A stretch of 64,000 bases of DNA from Mesorhizobium atlanticum (lineage in GTDB: Bacteria > Pseudomonadota > Alphaproteobacteria > Rhizobiales > Rhizobiaceae): contig NZ_QMBQ01000009.1 in NCBI RefSeq assembly GCF_003289965.1, positions 218,113-282,112 of the forward strand. Direction: 5' to 3'. The notes under the pieces are model-generated. The model searched no databases. It was not told the DNA's origin and saw only the letters and a list, made by a program, of their open reading frames with translations. Every line of letters starts with the position of its first letter. The stretch's first letter is position 1. Shown here in pieces: positions 55,648 to 64,000 of the stretch. A program made the position numbers and the translations under genes.

Positions 55648-56643
55648 CTAGGATCGAACCTCGTCCTGCACCAGCCACGCCAACATATGCGGCATGAGTT
55701 GGCTCAAGTTATGCCCGAAGTGGGGAAAAAGCTCCAAGCTTGCATTCGGGATCTGGGTCCGCAGCCACTCGGAGTGACGCCGCGCCGCCTGGAGATCATC
55801 GAGGCCATGAAAGATCCTGGTAGGTACCGTTATTGAGGCCAATTCAAAGCCCCATGGCTTCACCCATGACTGAACATCATCAACGTAGGCATCTTCTTCC
55901 GAATAGGGAGATTCAGGCAACGCCAACTGTTGAGTGATCTTGTCTCTTAAAGGGCTCAGTAAGCGAGCAATGCGACGATCATTTTCAGAATACAATTGCT
56001 TCTCAACTTCAGGATCGCGCAATTTGCAGGGCACACGGCGGTAGAATTCGCGGGATGCCTGTGGACCTTTCCGCGCCTCAAGCATCTCCTCGCGCATTAG
56101 GGGTGAAGGACCGTCGGCGTAGTCGAACCCCCCCGAACCATAGTTTGGGCCATTGCCGGCACTACACACAGCCCGCGAAATGCGCGTGGGTAGGAGCGCT
56201 GCGGTAGCAAGCGCGAGCATTCCACCCCCAGAATGGCCGTACACCGCTGCAGTGTCGACTGATAAGTCATCAAGGATTGCCTCCACGACCGGGGCGATGT
56301 CGCGGACCTTACGCCCGGGCTCCGGGGTTGAGCCCCCATAGCCTTGACGATCGAACGCAACGAGGCGGCAGAAGATTGCGCCGCTGGCTATGTAGTTCAC
56401 AACTTGGCCAAGCCCAGTGCTCGGGGTTCCATGGATCCCGACCACGACTGGAACGTCAGGCGGCCCAACCTCATAGGCGCGGACAGTCCTGCCGCGAGAC
56501 ATTGGAACTTCGAAGACCCGCGGGGTTAGATACTTCTCGATCAAAGATAGTTCCTCCTGAACGTCTACAAGTGATGAAGCTGCGGATGGATCCATTTGGA
56601 ACGATGGATCGGTATAGTGTGGTCTTTGGCCGTGTTTCCTCAC
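55648..56643 (-). CDS. Alpha/beta-hydrolase (proline iminopeptidase-like)
   Basis: Up to 331 residues from a GTG at 56643; an ATG at 56595 would remove 16 and fits about as well, as neither has a clear ribosome site. The oxyanion motif GIHGTPSTG, nucleophile Ser in VYGHSGGGML, Asp in FHGLDDLQA and His in PHFGHNLS form the catalytic set. The family includes proline iminopeptidases and esterases. Between a peptide-type transporter operon and an oligopeptidase pseudogene, an aminopeptidase role is plausible but unproven. Confidence 0.75.
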   Translation of the reverse strand: MRKHGQRPHYTDPSFQMDPSAASSLVDVQEELSLIEKYLTPRVFEVPMSRGRTVRAYEVGPPDVPVVVGIHGTPSTGLGQVVNYIASGAIFCRLVAFDRQGYGGSTPEPGRKVRDIAPVVEAILDDLSVDTAAVYGHSGGGMLALATAALLPTRISRAVCSAGNGPNYGSGGFDYADGPSPLMREEMLEARKGPQASREFYRRVPCKLRDPEVEKQLYSENDRRIARLLSPLRDKITQQLALPESPYSEEDAYVDDVQSWVKPWGFELASITVPTRIFHGLDDLQAARRHSEWLRTQIPNASLELFPHFGHNLSQLMPHMLAWLVQDEVRS

Positions 56644-56969
56644 AATATCGAAGGGAGCAGACCCTTTTCTCTTGCTCGGGGTTCAGGAATGACTTTGATG
56701 TGACGTCCGTTGGTTTTACTTGAAAAAATTCCCAAGGGATTGCCGGCTCTCTCTGAGAGTAGGATGTGTTGACTGCAGCTCTGGACGATCAACACGCCGG
56801 CGCGTGCATGTAACGGGGCCGCCGACCTCAAACTATCGTAGTTGCAGGGCCGTCCCGGATATTGCAATGAATTACGCTGCAGTCGACAGTCTTGGTCATT
56901 ACACCGGCTCCTGCTTGGTAGCCTACGCTCAACAACGAAGCAAGTCTGAAAAGTGTGCCGCGCCGGCGT
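56644..56969. other. Spacer after transporter operon
   Basis: No gene supported. Probably contains the transporter terminator and the hydrolase promoter; none was clear enough to mark. Confidence 0.4.
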
Positions 56970-57971
56970 TCACTGTGCTAGCCAGCATGCAGACATGTGC
57001 TGCGGCCCGACTTCGACGGACGGCGGCTCGTCTTGCCGGCAGCGGTCGAAGGCCAAGGGGCAACGCGGATGGAACCGACATCCTTTCGGCACGCGCGCGG
57101 CGCTTGGAACCTCGCCTTGCAGAGCCCGCAATTCGGCGGGATTTGCATTGCCACCGATTTGCGGAGTGGCGTTGCGCAAGGCGGCGGTATACGGATGGCG
57201 AGGATTAAATGTGATCTCGTCGGCGCTACCGATTTCGACCAATTTTCCAAGATACAGGACGGCAATTCTGTCGGCGATCGACCAGGCAAGCGGCAAGTCG
57301 TGGGTGATAAACAGCAGCGCCATGTTGTGCTTGGAGCGCAGATCAACTAGAACCTGCAGGATCTGTGCGCGTATCGAAACATCGAGCATCGACACCGGCT
57401 CGTCGGCGATGATTAGCTCAGGCTTCACGGCAAGGGCGCCGGCAATCACAACCCTCTGGCGCTGCCCGCCCGACAGTTCGTTTGGGAAGCGGGAGAAGAA
57501 ATCGCCGGGAGGACTGAGCCCGGCGGAGGCAAGCGCTTCACCGACCCGTTCGGCGAGTTGGGTCGCGTTGTCGACCAGCCGCAGTGACCGCAATGGCTCC
57601 CCCACGATATCAAAAATTGTATGTCGGGGGTTGAGGGCTTGATAAGCGTCCTGGAAGATCATCTGCACGCGATGCCGGTAAGGCCGCAGCGCCGAGGAGC
57701 CACGCTCCGAGGTAATGTCGCGACCCTCGAACAACAACTTGCCGCCTGTAGGCTGGGCAAGTTTGGCAATGACGCGACCTACAGTGGTTTTGCCGCTTCC
57801 CGATTCCCCAACGAGTGCGACGATCTCGCCCCGTGTCAGGTTGAGGTCAATCCCGTCCACCGCGCGCACGGCGCCGGCAGGACGGCCCAGGGCACGATCG
57901 AAAAGCCCGCCCTGGATAGGAAAATGGACCTGCAAGCTCTCAAGACGCAGGATGTCGGTGGTGTCACGCAT
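56970..57971 (-). CDS. Peptide-type ABC transporter ATP-binding protein, OppF/DppF-like
   Basis: 333 residues. Walker A GESGSGKTTVGR, signature LSGGQRQRVVIAGAL, Walker B ELIIADEPVSMLD and the C-terminal oligopeptide extension with the FeS-type cysteines in CRFHPRCPLAFDRC. Overlaps the OppD-like gene by eight bases. The two ATPases form a heterodimer at the inner membrane. Confidence 0.92.
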   Translation of the reverse strand: MRDTTDILRLESLQVHFPIQGGLFDRALGRPAGAVRAVDGIDLNLTRGEIVALVGESGSGKTTVGRVIAKLAQPTGGKLLFEGRDITSERGSSALRPYRHRVQMIFQDAYQALNPRHTIFDIVGEPLRSLRLVDNATQLAERVGEALASAGLSPPGDFFSRFPNELSGGQRQRVVIAGALAVKPELIIADEPVSMLDVSIRAQILQVLVDLRSKHNMALLFITHDLPLAWSIADRIAVLYLGKLVEIGSADEITFNPRHPYTAALRNATPQIGGNANPAELRALQGEVPSAARVPKGCRFHPRCPLAFDRCRQDEPPSVEVGPQHMSACWLAQ

Positions 57972-58974
57972 GAGATGCGCCTCTGTCTTCTTGCGAGGAC
58001 CGGTAAAGGTGACAGGCTACGCGCTCCTGCCCGAACTGATCGATGCTGGGGACTTCGGTGGGGCAAACAGCCATCACCGAGGGACAACGCGGGTGGAAGG
58101 CACAGCCCGACGACGGTCGGTTCATCAGGTTCGGGGGATCTCCGGGAATGGGCCGGATCATCTTTTTGCCGTTCGCCGGATTCGGGATCGAGTCGATCAG
58201 GAGGCGAGTGTAGGGATGTTTGGGCTGAGCGAAGATCTCGGCGACAGTGCCTTCCTCGACGATCCGGCCCGAGTACATGATCAAGACGCGATCGCAAGCT
58301 TCAGCCACCACAGAAAGGTCATGGGTGATCAAAATAAGAGCAAGTCTAAGTTGCGATCGCAATTTACCCAGCAGTTTGAGGATTTGAGCCTGCGTAATCA
58401 CGTCGAGCGCCGTGGTCGGCTCGTCGCCGATGACGATCGAAGGCCGACATGCGAGCGCCATGGCAATCATCACCCTTTGACGCATACCGCCCGACAGCTC
58501 GTGCGGATAGGCAGTGCCGCGATCCGCCGGAATGCCGACGAGCTCGAGCAGCTCCCTTGCCCGCGCGGACGCCTCGCCGCGCGGCATACCGAGCTTCAGC
58601 ATGCACGGCTCGGCGATCTGCGTGATGATGCGGTGTACTGGGTTGAGCGCATTCATCGCACCCTGGAAGACAACGGACGTTTCGCTCCAGCGATGTGGCC
58701 GCATAGCGGCATCATCGTCGATCGGAAGCACGTTGCCGCGATAGCGCACCTCGCCGCTGCTGACCCGCGCGTTGGGTGACAGCAGACCCGCGATGGCCAT
58801 AGCGGTCGTGGTCTTCCCGCTGCCTGACTCTCCGACGAGGCCGACGGCCTCTCCGGCCCCGAGCGCAAAGCTTACGTTTTCTATCGCACGCGATGATGCG
58901 CCCATAAGCCCGTAGGTGACAGACAGCCCGTCAACCTCCAATAGCGCCGCGCTTCTTTTAGAGGTGTTTATCAT
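57964..58974 (-). CDS. Peptide-type ABC transporter ATP-binding protein, OppD/DppD-like
   Basis: 336 residues from ATG 58974, which overlaps the permease stop by four bases. Walker A GLVGESGSGKTTTAMA, signature LSGGMRQRVMIAMAL, Walker B IVIGDEPTTALD, and the oligopeptide/dipeptide C-terminal motif CAFHPRCPSVMAVC. Partner of the OppF-like protein. Confidence 0.92.
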   Translation of the reverse strand: MINTSKRSAALLEVDGLSVTYGLMGASSRAIENVSFALGAGEAVGLVGESGSGKTTTAMAIAGLLSPNARVSSGEVRYRGNVLPIDDDAAMRPHRWSETSVVFQGAMNALNPVHRIITQIAEPCMLKLGMPRGEASARARELLELVGIPADRGTAYPHELSGGMRQRVMIAMALACRPSIVIGDEPTTALDVITQAQILKLLGKLRSQLRLALILITHDLSVVAEACDRVLIMYSGRIVEEGTVAEIFAQPKHPYTRLLIDSIPNPANGKKMIRPIPGDPPNLMNRPSSGCAFHPRCPSVMAVCPTEVPSIDQFGQERVACHLYRSSQEDRGASHA

Positions 58975-59903
58975 GGGATCACTCGCCGCCGTGGATTGAA
59001 CGTGTCGTCGAGAGCATTGCCAATCAGGACGAAGCTGAGCGAAACGGAAAGGACGCACACTCCTGGGGCACCGAGGTACCACCATGCTCCGGCGCTAGCG
59101 GCTCCAGCGCGTTGAGCGAGCGACAGCAGAGTGCCCCATGAAGGCTGTAACGGATCGCCAAGTCCGAGGAACGAGAGCGACGTCTCGACATAGATTGCGC
59201 TGGCGACGACTAGCGCACCATTGGCCGCGATTTGCGGCACTAGATTGGGCAGGATGTGCCGCACCATAATGCTGAAATTGCTGCTGCCCACAACGCGTGC
59301 GCGATCGATGAATGTTCGTTCCTTAAGCGATAACGTCTGGCTGCGAACGATGCGTGCTACGAAGGCCCAGCTCGTCATGCCGATAACGACAAGGATCACG
59401 AAAAGAGAAGGACGAAAGCCTAGGATGTCTCCACCGCGCCCCATCACCTCGAGCACCACGGGTGTGATGACCAGGGCCAGCACGAAGGAGGGCATGACGA
59501 AAAAGAAGTCCGCCAATCGCATCAGCCAAACGTCAACGCTGCCACCATAGTAGCCTGCGATCATACCGATCGAAGTTCCGACGAAGAGGCTGATCAGAGT
59601 CGCCAGCAGAGCGATCGTAAGCGAGATCCGCGCACCATGAACGACCAGGTTGAGCACGTCCCGCCCCACCTCATCGGTCCCCAGCAGATGCTGGCTTGAT
59701 GGTGGTGCGAGGAAGTCGCCGGTTGCATTGACCGCAGTTTGGAGCGGCCCCACCAGAACATTGGGCATCACGGCAACACCAAGAAAGAATACCAAGCATA
59801 CGAGGCCGACCTTAGCACCACCGTGGCTAAGTAACTGCTGCAGAAAGCCTTTTACCGCCCGCGCCGGGCCTAGCGGGGAATAACGAGTTGTACTTTCGCT
59901 CAT
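58971..59903 (-). CDS. Peptide-type ABC transporter permease, DppC/OppC-like
   Basis: 310 residues with about six membrane helices. The EAA-like loop SLKERTFIDRARVVGSSNFS docks to the ATPases; LGTDEVGRDVLNLVVHGARI is the DppC-type N-terminal motif. ATG 59903 shares one base with the preceding stop (TGATG), so translation is coupled. Confidence 0.92.
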   Translation of the reverse strand: MSESTTRYSPLGPARAVKGFLQQLLSHGGAKVGLVCLVFFLGVAVMPNVLVGPLQTAVNATGDFLAPPSSQHLLGTDEVGRDVLNLVVHGARISLTIALLATLISLFVGTSIGMIAGYYGGSVDVWLMRLADFFFVMPSFVLALVITPVVLEVMGRGGDILGFRPSLFVILVVIGMTSWAFVARIVRSQTLSLKERTFIDRARVVGSSNFSIMVRHILPNLVPQIAANGALVVASAIYVETSLSFLGLGDPLQPSWGTLLSLAQRAGAASAGAWWYLGAPGVCVLSVSLSFVLIGNALDDTFNPRRRVIP

Positions 59904-60889
59904 CACCGAACTCGCGGGTCGAGAAGACCGTAGGCAAGATCGGCGGTCATGTTTGAAACAACGATCGACGCACCAAGCAACAGGAATACTCCTTGAAGGA
60001 CGGGGTAGTCCCGTGCATTCAGCGCTTCCACAGTCAGTCCTCCTATACCCGGCCAGGCGAATACGGCTTCGACGGTGATGGCGCCGGCGACAGCATAGCC
60101 AAGATTAAGCGCAATCAAGGTTACGACCGGCAGCATTGCATTGCGAAATGCATGACGCATGAGCATCTGACGATTGGTCAGGCCTTTAGCCCGCGCAGTC
60201 ACCATGTAGTCCTCTGTAACAACGTCACTCATTGCGGCACGTGCGACCAGGACGTATTGACCAATAAGTCCGAGAGCCAACGCGGTGACCGGAAGCGCGA
60301 GATGCCTGAGGTGATCAAGTATCGAGTCAATAGAACTGATGGTTCCTCCCGGAGAATATGCACCATAGCCTGGAAGCCAGCCAAACTTCGTGCTGAAGAC
60401 CACCACAAGGATCATGCCCACCCAAAACGACGGCGTCGAAAAGAGCAGCAGAGAGGCAACCGTGCCGCCATTGTCCAAGGCTCCTCCTCGGCGCCAGCCC
60501 GCATACATGCCAAGCATCACACCCACAACAATTGCAATTAACTGAGCAACCGCGACCAGGACGATAGTGGCTGGCAAGCGCTCCAAAATCAGGTCGGCGA
60601 CATGCCGGCCCCTGAATTTGAAGCTATAGCCCAGATCGCCCCTTACGGTTGCCGATAGGTAGTCGACCAACTGGTCCGGAAGCAGCGGTCGATCGAGCCC
60701 CCAATTCTGGCGCTGCGCCTCGATCTGCTCAGCGGTCGCGCTGACACGCCCACCACCAAGCAGTAGCTTGGCAGGATCGCCTGGAATGACTCGGAACAGG
60801 ATGAAGTTAAGGATCGCCACCATCAGAAGCGTCACAATCGCCCTGATGAGGATGCGTCCGATATGTCGGCTTGTCCCGCCTCCGTTCAC
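59903..60889 (-). CDS. Peptide-type ABC transporter permease, DppB/OppB-like
   Basis: 328 residues, GTG start overlapping the binding-protein stop (GTGA). The N-terminal FILFRVIPGDPAKLLLG and the loop EDYMVTARAKGLTNRQMLMR are hallmarks of DppB. About six helices. Forms the channel with the DppC-like partner. Confidence 0.92.
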   Translation of the reverse strand: MNGGGTSRHIGRILIRAIVTLLMVAILNFILFRVIPGDPAKLLLGGGRVSATAEQIEAQRQNWGLDRPLLPDQLVDYLSATVRGDLGYSFKFRGRHVADLILERLPATIVLVAVAQLIAIVVGVMLGMYAGWRRGGALDNGGTVASLLLFSTPSFWVGMILVVVFSTKFGWLPGYGAYSPGGTISSIDSILDHLRHLALPVTALALGLIGQYVLVARAAMSDVVTEDYMVTARAKGLTNRQMLMRHAFRNAMLPVVTLIALNLGYAVAGAITVEAVFAWPGIGGLTVEALNARDYPVLQGVFLLLGASIVVSNMTADLAYGLLDPRVR

Positions 60890-62568
60890 GGCGCAGCCAC
60901 GGGCTTTAGGCGATCAAAGGGGAAATAGCCCCACATCGACACCGCATCTTCCGTACCCCAACTGGCGAAACAATCCTTGCGATGAGCATCGAGTAAGAAT
61001 GGATAGGCCAGCATGATATACGGCGCTTCGGTGTAAATGAGGCGCGCCGCCTGATTGACTAGTTCCTGGCTCTTCTTGAGGTCGACGGTGACTTCAGCCT
61101 CAGATAGGAGCGCGTCAAATTTATCACTCTTCCAATACGATGTGTTGTGAACCCCTATTTCCTTTGCGCTACCCAAGCTGAGCAGGTCGTGAGCCGATGG
61201 ACCCAACCAGCCTGCGCTGACGAGCAGATCCCATCCGCCGCCGCCATCCGCCGGAGCTGCAGCGCGGGCGTTGAGCGCGCCGGAGTCGAGTTGGGTCACG
61301 GTGACAGGTATGCCAATTTGCTCGAGCCAGCCCGCGATAAGCTGTATGGCTGCGGTCGGAATTTCAAGGGATCCTGACGCGGTGCCGGTAATCAGCTGCA
61401 GTTGGAACGGTTTTCCCTCCCGGTCCTCACGCAGACCGTCGCCGTCGGTATCCCCATAGCCGGCGGCATCAAGCCGCCGCCCTGCCTCAGCAAGGTCGAA
61501 GCCCCGCCTGATATCGTTCAGATCCGAGTAGTAATCGGCCGCGACCGGCATTGCCAGTCCAACTCCCGGGTCGGCGTGCCCCCGGAAGGCCCGATCAACA
61601 ATGGTCTTCTGATCGATCGCGAAGCCGATCGCGTCGCGAAACGCCGAATCTTGCAGCGCCTTGGTACTGCCCTTTCCCTGACCGGATGCTGTGTTGAAAG
61701 CTAGGTAATTCCGTTGCTCGACGCGCGATTCACCAACCACGATTTTGGGTTCATTTGAGAGATCGGTCCACTGGGCGACAGTTAAGCTCATTCCGTAATC
61801 GAGATCGCCGCTCTTCAACCCCTGAGCGATGGGATCGGCACTATTGAAGAACCGATAGGTCATTCCGGCGGTCGCCGGCGGTCCCGCGCGGAAGTACTTG
61901 TTAGGAACGAGACTGGCAAACTGTCCGGGTTGAAATTCTGAAACGATCATTGGCCCGGTTCCCACGAGCGGCGGCTTGTTTTGGAAGGTGCTGCGGGCCT
62001 CGGCGTAAGATACGTCCTTCCAGATGTGCTCGGGAACCATCAATGTAAAATTGTCGACAGGCCAACGAGTGGGGCTCTTGGTCACGATTTGCAGAGTCTC
62101 GTCATCCAGTGCCGTGATTGACTCGATGTTCTCCAAGCCACCGGTATTATTGTAGCCAACGTTCAGCTCGTCCGGCCTACCTATGGATTCTCGCAAATAG
62201 TTATAAGTGAACGCCGCGTCCCGCGCCGTCGCCGGCTGCCCGTCAGACCACTTCATGCTAGGCCAAATCTTGAATGTCCACGTGAGGTTGTCTTTGGCAA
62301 CGGACCATGATTTGGCAAATCCTCTACGATCGTCGTGGCGCTGGGCGTCCACGCCGACCAGGGCGTCATAGGTGAAGTAAAGGGGCCAGGACGAACTCCA
62401 AGTGGCAAAGGGATTCATCGTGTCGGGCGCGGCAACTCCGGCGATTCGCACGATGCCGTCGGCGCAAGATGAGCCGGCTAGCGCTTCCGAATTCATGACC
62501 CAAGGTGCAACCGACGCCAAAAGCATTGCCTTCGCCACGGCGCGGCGACTGAGCGGCCACTTGTCCAT
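60886..62568 (-). CDS. Peptide-type ABC transporter substrate-binding protein (SBP family 5), likely Tat-exported
   Basis: 560 residues from ATG 62568, six bases after AGGAGG; the longer frame upstream is not protein-like. The N-terminus MDKWPLSRRAVAKAMLLASV contains a twin-arginine motif followed by a hydrophobic stretch and ALAGS, suggesting Tat rather than Sec export. The body follows the DppA/OppA pattern (WTFKIWPSMKWSDGQPATA). First gene of the operon. Family 5 proteins bind peptides but also sugars or opines; the peptidase genes downstream favour peptides. Confidence 0.9.
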   Translation of the reverse strand: MDKWPLSRRAVAKAMLLASVAPWVMNSEALAGSSCADGIVRIAGVAAPDTMNPFATWSSSWPLYFTYDALVGVDAQRHDDRRGFAKSWSVAKDNLTWTFKIWPSMKWSDGQPATARDAAFTYNYLRESIGRPDELNVGYNNTGGLENIESITALDDETLQIVTKSPTRWPVDNFTLMVPEHIWKDVSYAEARSTFQNKPPLVGTGPMIVSEFQPGQFASLVPNKYFRAGPPATAGMTYRFFNSADPIAQGLKSGDLDYGMSLTVAQWTDLSNEPKIVVGESRVEQRNYLAFNTASGQGKGSTKALQDSAFRDAIGFAIDQKTIVDRAFRGHADPGVGLAMPVAADYYSDLNDIRRGFDLAEAGRRLDAAGYGDTDGDGLREDREGKPFQLQLITGTASGSLEIPTAAIQLIAGWLEQIGIPVTVTQLDSGALNARAAAPADGGGGWDLLVSAGWLGPSAHDLLSLGSAKEIGVHNTSYWKSDKFDALLSEAEVTVDLKKSQELVNQAARLIYTEAPYIMLAYPFLLDAHRKDCFASWGTEDAVSMWGYFPFDRLKPVAAP

Positions 62569-62742
62569 AGTTCCCCTCCTCATGTGTAAATTGCATTTGG
62601 TACAGGCTGGCGACGCAACACACTTGTCATCACTAAACCGACAGCAGCAGTTATCCTGTTCCATTAAGGGTTGCCGCTGACTGATGCCGCAAGTATAATT
62701 TTTATATTGCAACAATCTGGAAGTCAGATGTAAGCGGTGTTC

Positions 62743-63705
62743 TCAGGCCACGGCCTTGAGCTCCGGCTTGGCGATGTAAGCCCAAGGCAGGAGATCGTCG
62801 ATCTGGCTGTTTGGGTGCCCGTTGACGATTCTGGTGAGCACGTCGGCCAGGTAGCCGAGCGGCTCGACGTTGTTCAGCTTGCAGGTTTCGATCAGCGAAG
62901 CGACGACGGCCCAGTGCTCGGCGCCGCTGTCAGAGCCCGTGAAGAGGGCGTTCTTGCGGTTGAGCGCGATCGGACGGATTGACCGCTCGACGGTATTGGA
63001 GTCGAGCTCGATGCGTCCATCGTCGAGGAAGCGCGCGAGTCCTTCCCATCGGGAGAGCGTGTAGCGGATCGCCTCGGCGAGCTTGGTCTTCTGGCTGATC
63101 AAGCCGAGCTTCTCGCGCAACCACGGCTCAAGCTCAGCCATGACCGGCCGGCTCCTTTCCTGACGCACGGCAAGACGTGCGTCTGCCGGCTGGCCGCGGA
63201 TGTCGTCCTCGACGCGATAGAGATCTGCGATGCGCCGGAGCGCCTCGCTCGCGATCGGCGCTGGGCCGGCCGCGGCGAGTTCGTAGAAGCGCCGGCGCAC
63301 GTGCGCCCAGCAGAAGGCGAGCGTTGCGCCGCTCTTGTCTGCGAGCACCCGATAGCCACCATATCCGTCGACCTGCAGGATTCCGGCAAAGCCCGCCAGA
63401 TGGGCGATCGGTCGCTCCGCCTTTCGGTCCGGCGCATAGACATAGGCGACGCCCGGTGGGTCGCTCCCGTCCCATGGCCGGTCATCGCGGGCGTAAGCCC
63501 AGAGCTGCCCGGTCTTGGTCTTGCCGCGGCCGGGGCCCAGCACCGGCGCCGTGGTCTCGTCGGCAAAGAGCTTGGGCGAGGACTTCAGCTTCTCCAGCAG
63601 CCGCTCGTGGACCGGACGCAGGTGCCAGGCGGCGCGGCCGCCCCAGTCGGCGAGCGTGGAACGGTCGAGATTGATGCCCTGCCGGGCGTAGATCTGCGCC
63701 TGGCG
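62743..63705 (-). mobile_element. IS66-family TnpC transposase, 5'-truncated
   Basis: About 320 residues remain: YRQAQIYARQGINLDRSTLA, FADETTAPVLGPGRGKTKTG (first Asp), LQVDGYGGYRVLADKSGAT (second Asp), IELDSNTVERSIRPIALNRK (Glu) and the terminal LLPWAYIAKPELKAVA. The N-terminal leucine-zipper and zinc part is missing beyond 63705, where an unrelated sequence joins. The remaining frame is intact. Confidence 0.8.
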
Positions 63706-63911
63706 ATAAGATGTTGCGCTGAGGATTATGCTGCGGAAGCTCCGGTTCTGCCCGAGTTTCAGGCGATCCCAAGCAATCTCCGCAACATAATTTTCTAAAG
63801 CACATCCGATGGCATGATCCAGGCGCCAACAACAAGGAGACCTGGATTATGTTTGAAGTTCTTTTTCGCCGGCCGTCGCGAGGTTGCGGCGATTGATCTG
63901 GAGGGACTGCT

Positions 63912-64000
63912 ATGATCCTCCGTGACGCAATCGACTCCTATGTAGCGTGGCGGCGTGCCCACGGCGCCCGATTTATTACCAGCGCAAAGACATTGTACCA
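63912..64000 (+). CDS. Start of a tyrosine recombinase (continues outside window)
   Basis: ATG 63912 follows GGAGGGA. The 29 visible residues begin MILRDAIDSYVAWRRAHGAR, the N-terminal core-binding pattern of IS91-associated XerD-like recombinases. The C-terminal half of a related gene is present as a relic at 26945-27480. Confidence 0.6.
   Translation, partial: MILRDAIDSYVAWRRAHGARFITSAKTLY

Noticed and set aside
1..64000. CRISPR arrays, rRNA and tRNA genes
   Set aside because: No regularly spaced repeats and no tRNA or rRNA-like sequence noticed on reading; a dedicated scan was not possible.

Overview
The window looks like accessory DNA from a symbiotic alphaproteobacterium of the Mesorhizobium type. 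The support is: a divergent pair resembling qseC/qseM of the Mesorhizobium loti symbiosis island beside a TraR-type LuxR regulator; a NifA site plus a sigma-54 promoter; rhizobium-style betaine, peptide and amino-acid catabolic operons; and a high density of decayed insertion sequences (ISAs1, IS5, IS66, IS91 and IS630 types). No rRNA, tRNA or CRISPR array was seen. The species is inferred, not shown.

Layout. 1-650: 3'-truncated betaine-binding protein gene. 1.5-5.3 kb: three-gene catabolic operon (aldehyde dehydrogenase, DapA-family lyase, FAD oxidase). 5.4-7.05 kb: four decayed genes (SemiSWEET, tautomerase, enolase-superfamily enzyme, response regulator). 7.1-9.6 kb: an M24 peptidase-like enzyme and a chimeric SDR. 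9.8-15.9 kb: five-gene operon (PanB-like, membrane di-iron hydroxylase, ferredoxin, ferredoxin reductase, betaine-type binding protein) with a divergent LysR gene and a LysR-type dyad between them. 16-22 kb: relics of ISAs1, ParB, a methyltransferase, recombinases and IS5, plus two SDR genes. 22.2-23.3 kb: enolase-superfamily racemase/epimerase. 23.6-25 kb: IS5-like element. 25.5-26.5 kb: AT-rich CmcI-like gene with a textbook NifA/sigma-54 promoter. 27.9-30.9 kb: prolyl-oligopeptidase-family enzyme and OmpW porin. 31-32.7 kb: qseC-qseM-traR-like quorum-sensing switch. 33.1-34.5 kb: class III aminotransferase. 35.1-39.5 kb: small zinc-type protein, HicA-like toxin with HTH antitoxin, and a complete ubiquitin-like conjugation operon (Ubl, E2, JAMM peptidase, E1). 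39.7-48.3 kb: Lrp regulator and a methylaspartate/mesaconate/citramalate catabolic block. 49.1-50.4 kb: lone ATP-grasp ligase. 50.6-53.1 kb: scrambled IS66 and ISAs1 relics. 53.2-62.6 kb: oligopeptidase pseudogene, alpha/beta hydrolase and a five-gene peptide-type ABC transporter operon. 62.7-64 kb: truncated IS66 and the start of a tyrosine recombinase.

Together the intact genes describe uptake and breakdown of plant- or bacteroid-derived nitrogenous compounds (betaines, peptides, C5 acids) carried on a transferable element whose quorum-sensing switch is still recognisable. The strongest unusual items are the Bil/Bub-like ubiquitin-type operon beside a toxin-antitoxin pair, the NifA-controlled CmcI-like gene, the qseC/qseM switch with paired operators, and the PanB-hydroxylase-ferredoxin operon.
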